DNA of 7,124 bases from NCBI GenBank assembly GCA_023135215.1, contig JAGLTP010000533.1, positions 1-7,124 of the forward strand, written 5' to 3'. Source of the DNA: Candidatus Heimdallarchaeota archaeon. GTDB taxonomy: Archaea; Asgardarchaeota; Heimdallarchaeia; Heimdallarchaeales; Heimdallarchaeaceae. A program made the position numbers and the translations under genes. Below are positions 6,575 to 7,124 of this stretch, piece after piece (the first letter of the stretch is position 1; each line of letters starts with the position of its first letter). Under the pieces are notes generated by a model. The model did no database searches, was not told where the DNA came from, and was given only the letters and a program-made list of their open reading frames with translations.

Positions 6575-6579
6575 AAAAA
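6575..6579 (-). terminator. T5 tract directly after the tRNA
   Basis: The minus strand reads TTTTT immediately after the encoded CCA of tRNA-Pro. Short T runs at the 3' end of archaeal tRNA genes commonly serve as termination points. It separates the tRNA unit from the DegV promoter about 25 bases downstream. Confidence 0.45.
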
Positions 6580-6656
6580 TGGTGGCCGGACCGAGATTTG
6601 AACTCGGGATCACTGAGTCCCAAACCCAGGGCCATACCAAGCTAGACCATCCGGCC
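6580..6656 (-). tRNA. tRNA-Pro (anticodon UGG), CCA encoded
   Basis: The minus strand folds as a full cloverleaf of 77 bases. The acceptor GGCCGGA/TCCGGCC has seven perfect pairs. The D arm reads GTCTAGC...GGC, with a three-pair stem typical of archaeal tRNAs. The anticodon stem CTGGG/CTCAG encloses loop TTTGGGA, giving anticodon TGG at loop positions 3-5 (34-36), which reads CCN/CCA proline codons. The variable loop is TGATC, and the T arm CCGAG/CTCGG holds loop TTCAAAT. The discriminator is A, followed by genome-encoded CCA (6582-6580). There is no intron. It is transcribed from its own TATA promoter and ends in a T5 run. Confidence 0.97.
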
Positions 6657-6682
6657 AAATTTCCACACTATCTCCCTTTTAC

Positions 6683-6692
6683 GTATATAATT
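6683..6692 (-). promoter_or_regulatory. TATA box of tRNA-Pro
   Basis: The minus strand reads AATTATATAC, a near-consensus archaeal TATA box. Its centre is about 31 bases before the mature 5' end, predicting transcription near 6661 with a leader of about five bases removed by RNase P. This is one of the clearest archaeal signatures in the window. Confidence 0.65.
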
Positions 6693-6720
6693 AAGCTTTT
6701 CGATTTTGTAAAGTACAATA

Positions 6721-7124
6721 TTAATCGAACATAGCTCTATTCTTCAAAATTAGTAAAATGTCTTCAATTAACCAGTTGTTTACTTGAAGCCAAAGTAAAT
6801 TGGTTGTAAAATCAGCAATTGCTTGTTCAGGAGTTGAAGGCTTACTCATTACACTAGGTGGGAAATCCAATCTATCTCTATCGTGAGCACCGAAATTATG
6901 ACTGATTTCATGTTGAATAAGATTCTCAGCCCAGTCTTCAACTATAGCAATCCAGCTATATTCCCCTAGTTCTTCTGATTGACCAAAGTGAAAAGCAGCA
7001 TTTCTTTCGTAGTACGCAAACCCATAATGCTCTGAAGTTCTATTCGAGAATGTTAGTAATAAATCGAAACCATGATTTTCAGGTGATCTACCATAGACTA
7101 TGTCCCAATCGTCCTGAAGATTCA
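6721..7124 (-). CDS. Metzincin zinc metalloprotease, reprolysin (M12)-like, C-terminal part (5' end off window)
   Basis: The open frame enters at 7122 and ends in TAA at 6721, giving 133 residues. Residues 71-81 read HEISHNFGAHD, the extended zinc site HExxHxxGxxHD: three histidines bind zinc and the glutamate activates water. SVMS (90-93) follows at the right distance to be the methionine turn that defines metzincins. The aspartate after the third histidine is typical of reprolysins (ADAM-like), whereas archaemetzincins have cysteine there. After the Met-turn only about 40 residues remain, helical and ending LLILKNRAMFD, so the catalytic domain is C-terminal. The N-terminal pro-region or signal peptide, expected for a secreted protease, lies outside the window. 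The gene ends 64 bases before the tRNA. Confidence 0.85.
   Translation of the reverse strand, partial: NLQDDWDIVYGRSPENHGFDLLLTFSNRTSEHYGFAYYERNAAFHFGQSEELGEYSWIAIVEDWAENLIQHEISHNFGAHDRDRLDFPPSVMSKPSTPEQAIADFTTNLLWLQVNNWLIEDILLILKNRAMFD

Noticed and set aside
1..7124. CRISPR arrays, insertion sequences or integration of a mobile element at the tRNA
   Set aside because: No spaced direct repeats, no transposase or integrase, and no duplicated tRNA 3' end were seen in the window.

Overview
The window looks like a piece of an AT-rich archaeal chromosome. The case rests on promoter architecture rather than on one marker gene. Several starts have a TATA-like element centred about 26 bases upstream of the ATG with no Shine-Dalgarno, as expected for leaderless archaeal transcripts (the DegV gene, and the small winged-helix gene with its divergent partner). 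The tRNA has a strong TTATATA box about 30 bases upstream of its 5' end. A Shine-Dalgarno leader is also used (the flavoenzyme). An ICMT-like methyltransferase, a EutA homologue with a large extra N-terminal region and a secreted-type metzincin would fit a metabolically flexible lineage such as an Asgard archaeon, but that placement is a guess.

Layout, left to right. Positions 1-1922 (minus) hold an almost complete two-domain Old Yellow Enzyme/dienoyl-CoA-reductase-type Fe-S flavoenzyme that runs off the left edge. Positions 1923-2199 contain its promoter, a doubtful 49-residue ORF, and the start region of the divergent gene. Positions 2200-3006 (plus) encode a multi-pass membrane methyltransferase of the ICMT/PEMT type. 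It converges on a long minus-strand gene (about 3100-5241) encoding a EutA-family ASKHA ATPase preceded by about 235 extra residues; a long inverted repeat lies in the convergent gap. Divergent from that gene is a 114-residue winged-helix protein (5305-5649, plus), and the shared promoter carries a perfect 11-bp inverted repeat. Next come a DegV-family lipid-binding protein (5656-6522, minus), tRNA-Pro(UGG) with encoded CCA (6580-6656, minus), and the C-terminal 133 residues of a reprolysin-like metzincin protease (6721-7124, minus) that enters from the right edge.

The genes do not form one pathway. The most coherent unit is the divergent pair: a likely DNA-binding protein next to a B12-enzyme-reactivase homologue, with an inverted repeat between them that touches the regulator's start codon. 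No ethanolamine ammonia-lyase (EutB/EutC) or other corrinoid enzyme is visible here, so the client of the EutA homologue is unknown. Everything else reads as individually transcribed housekeeping or accessory genes.
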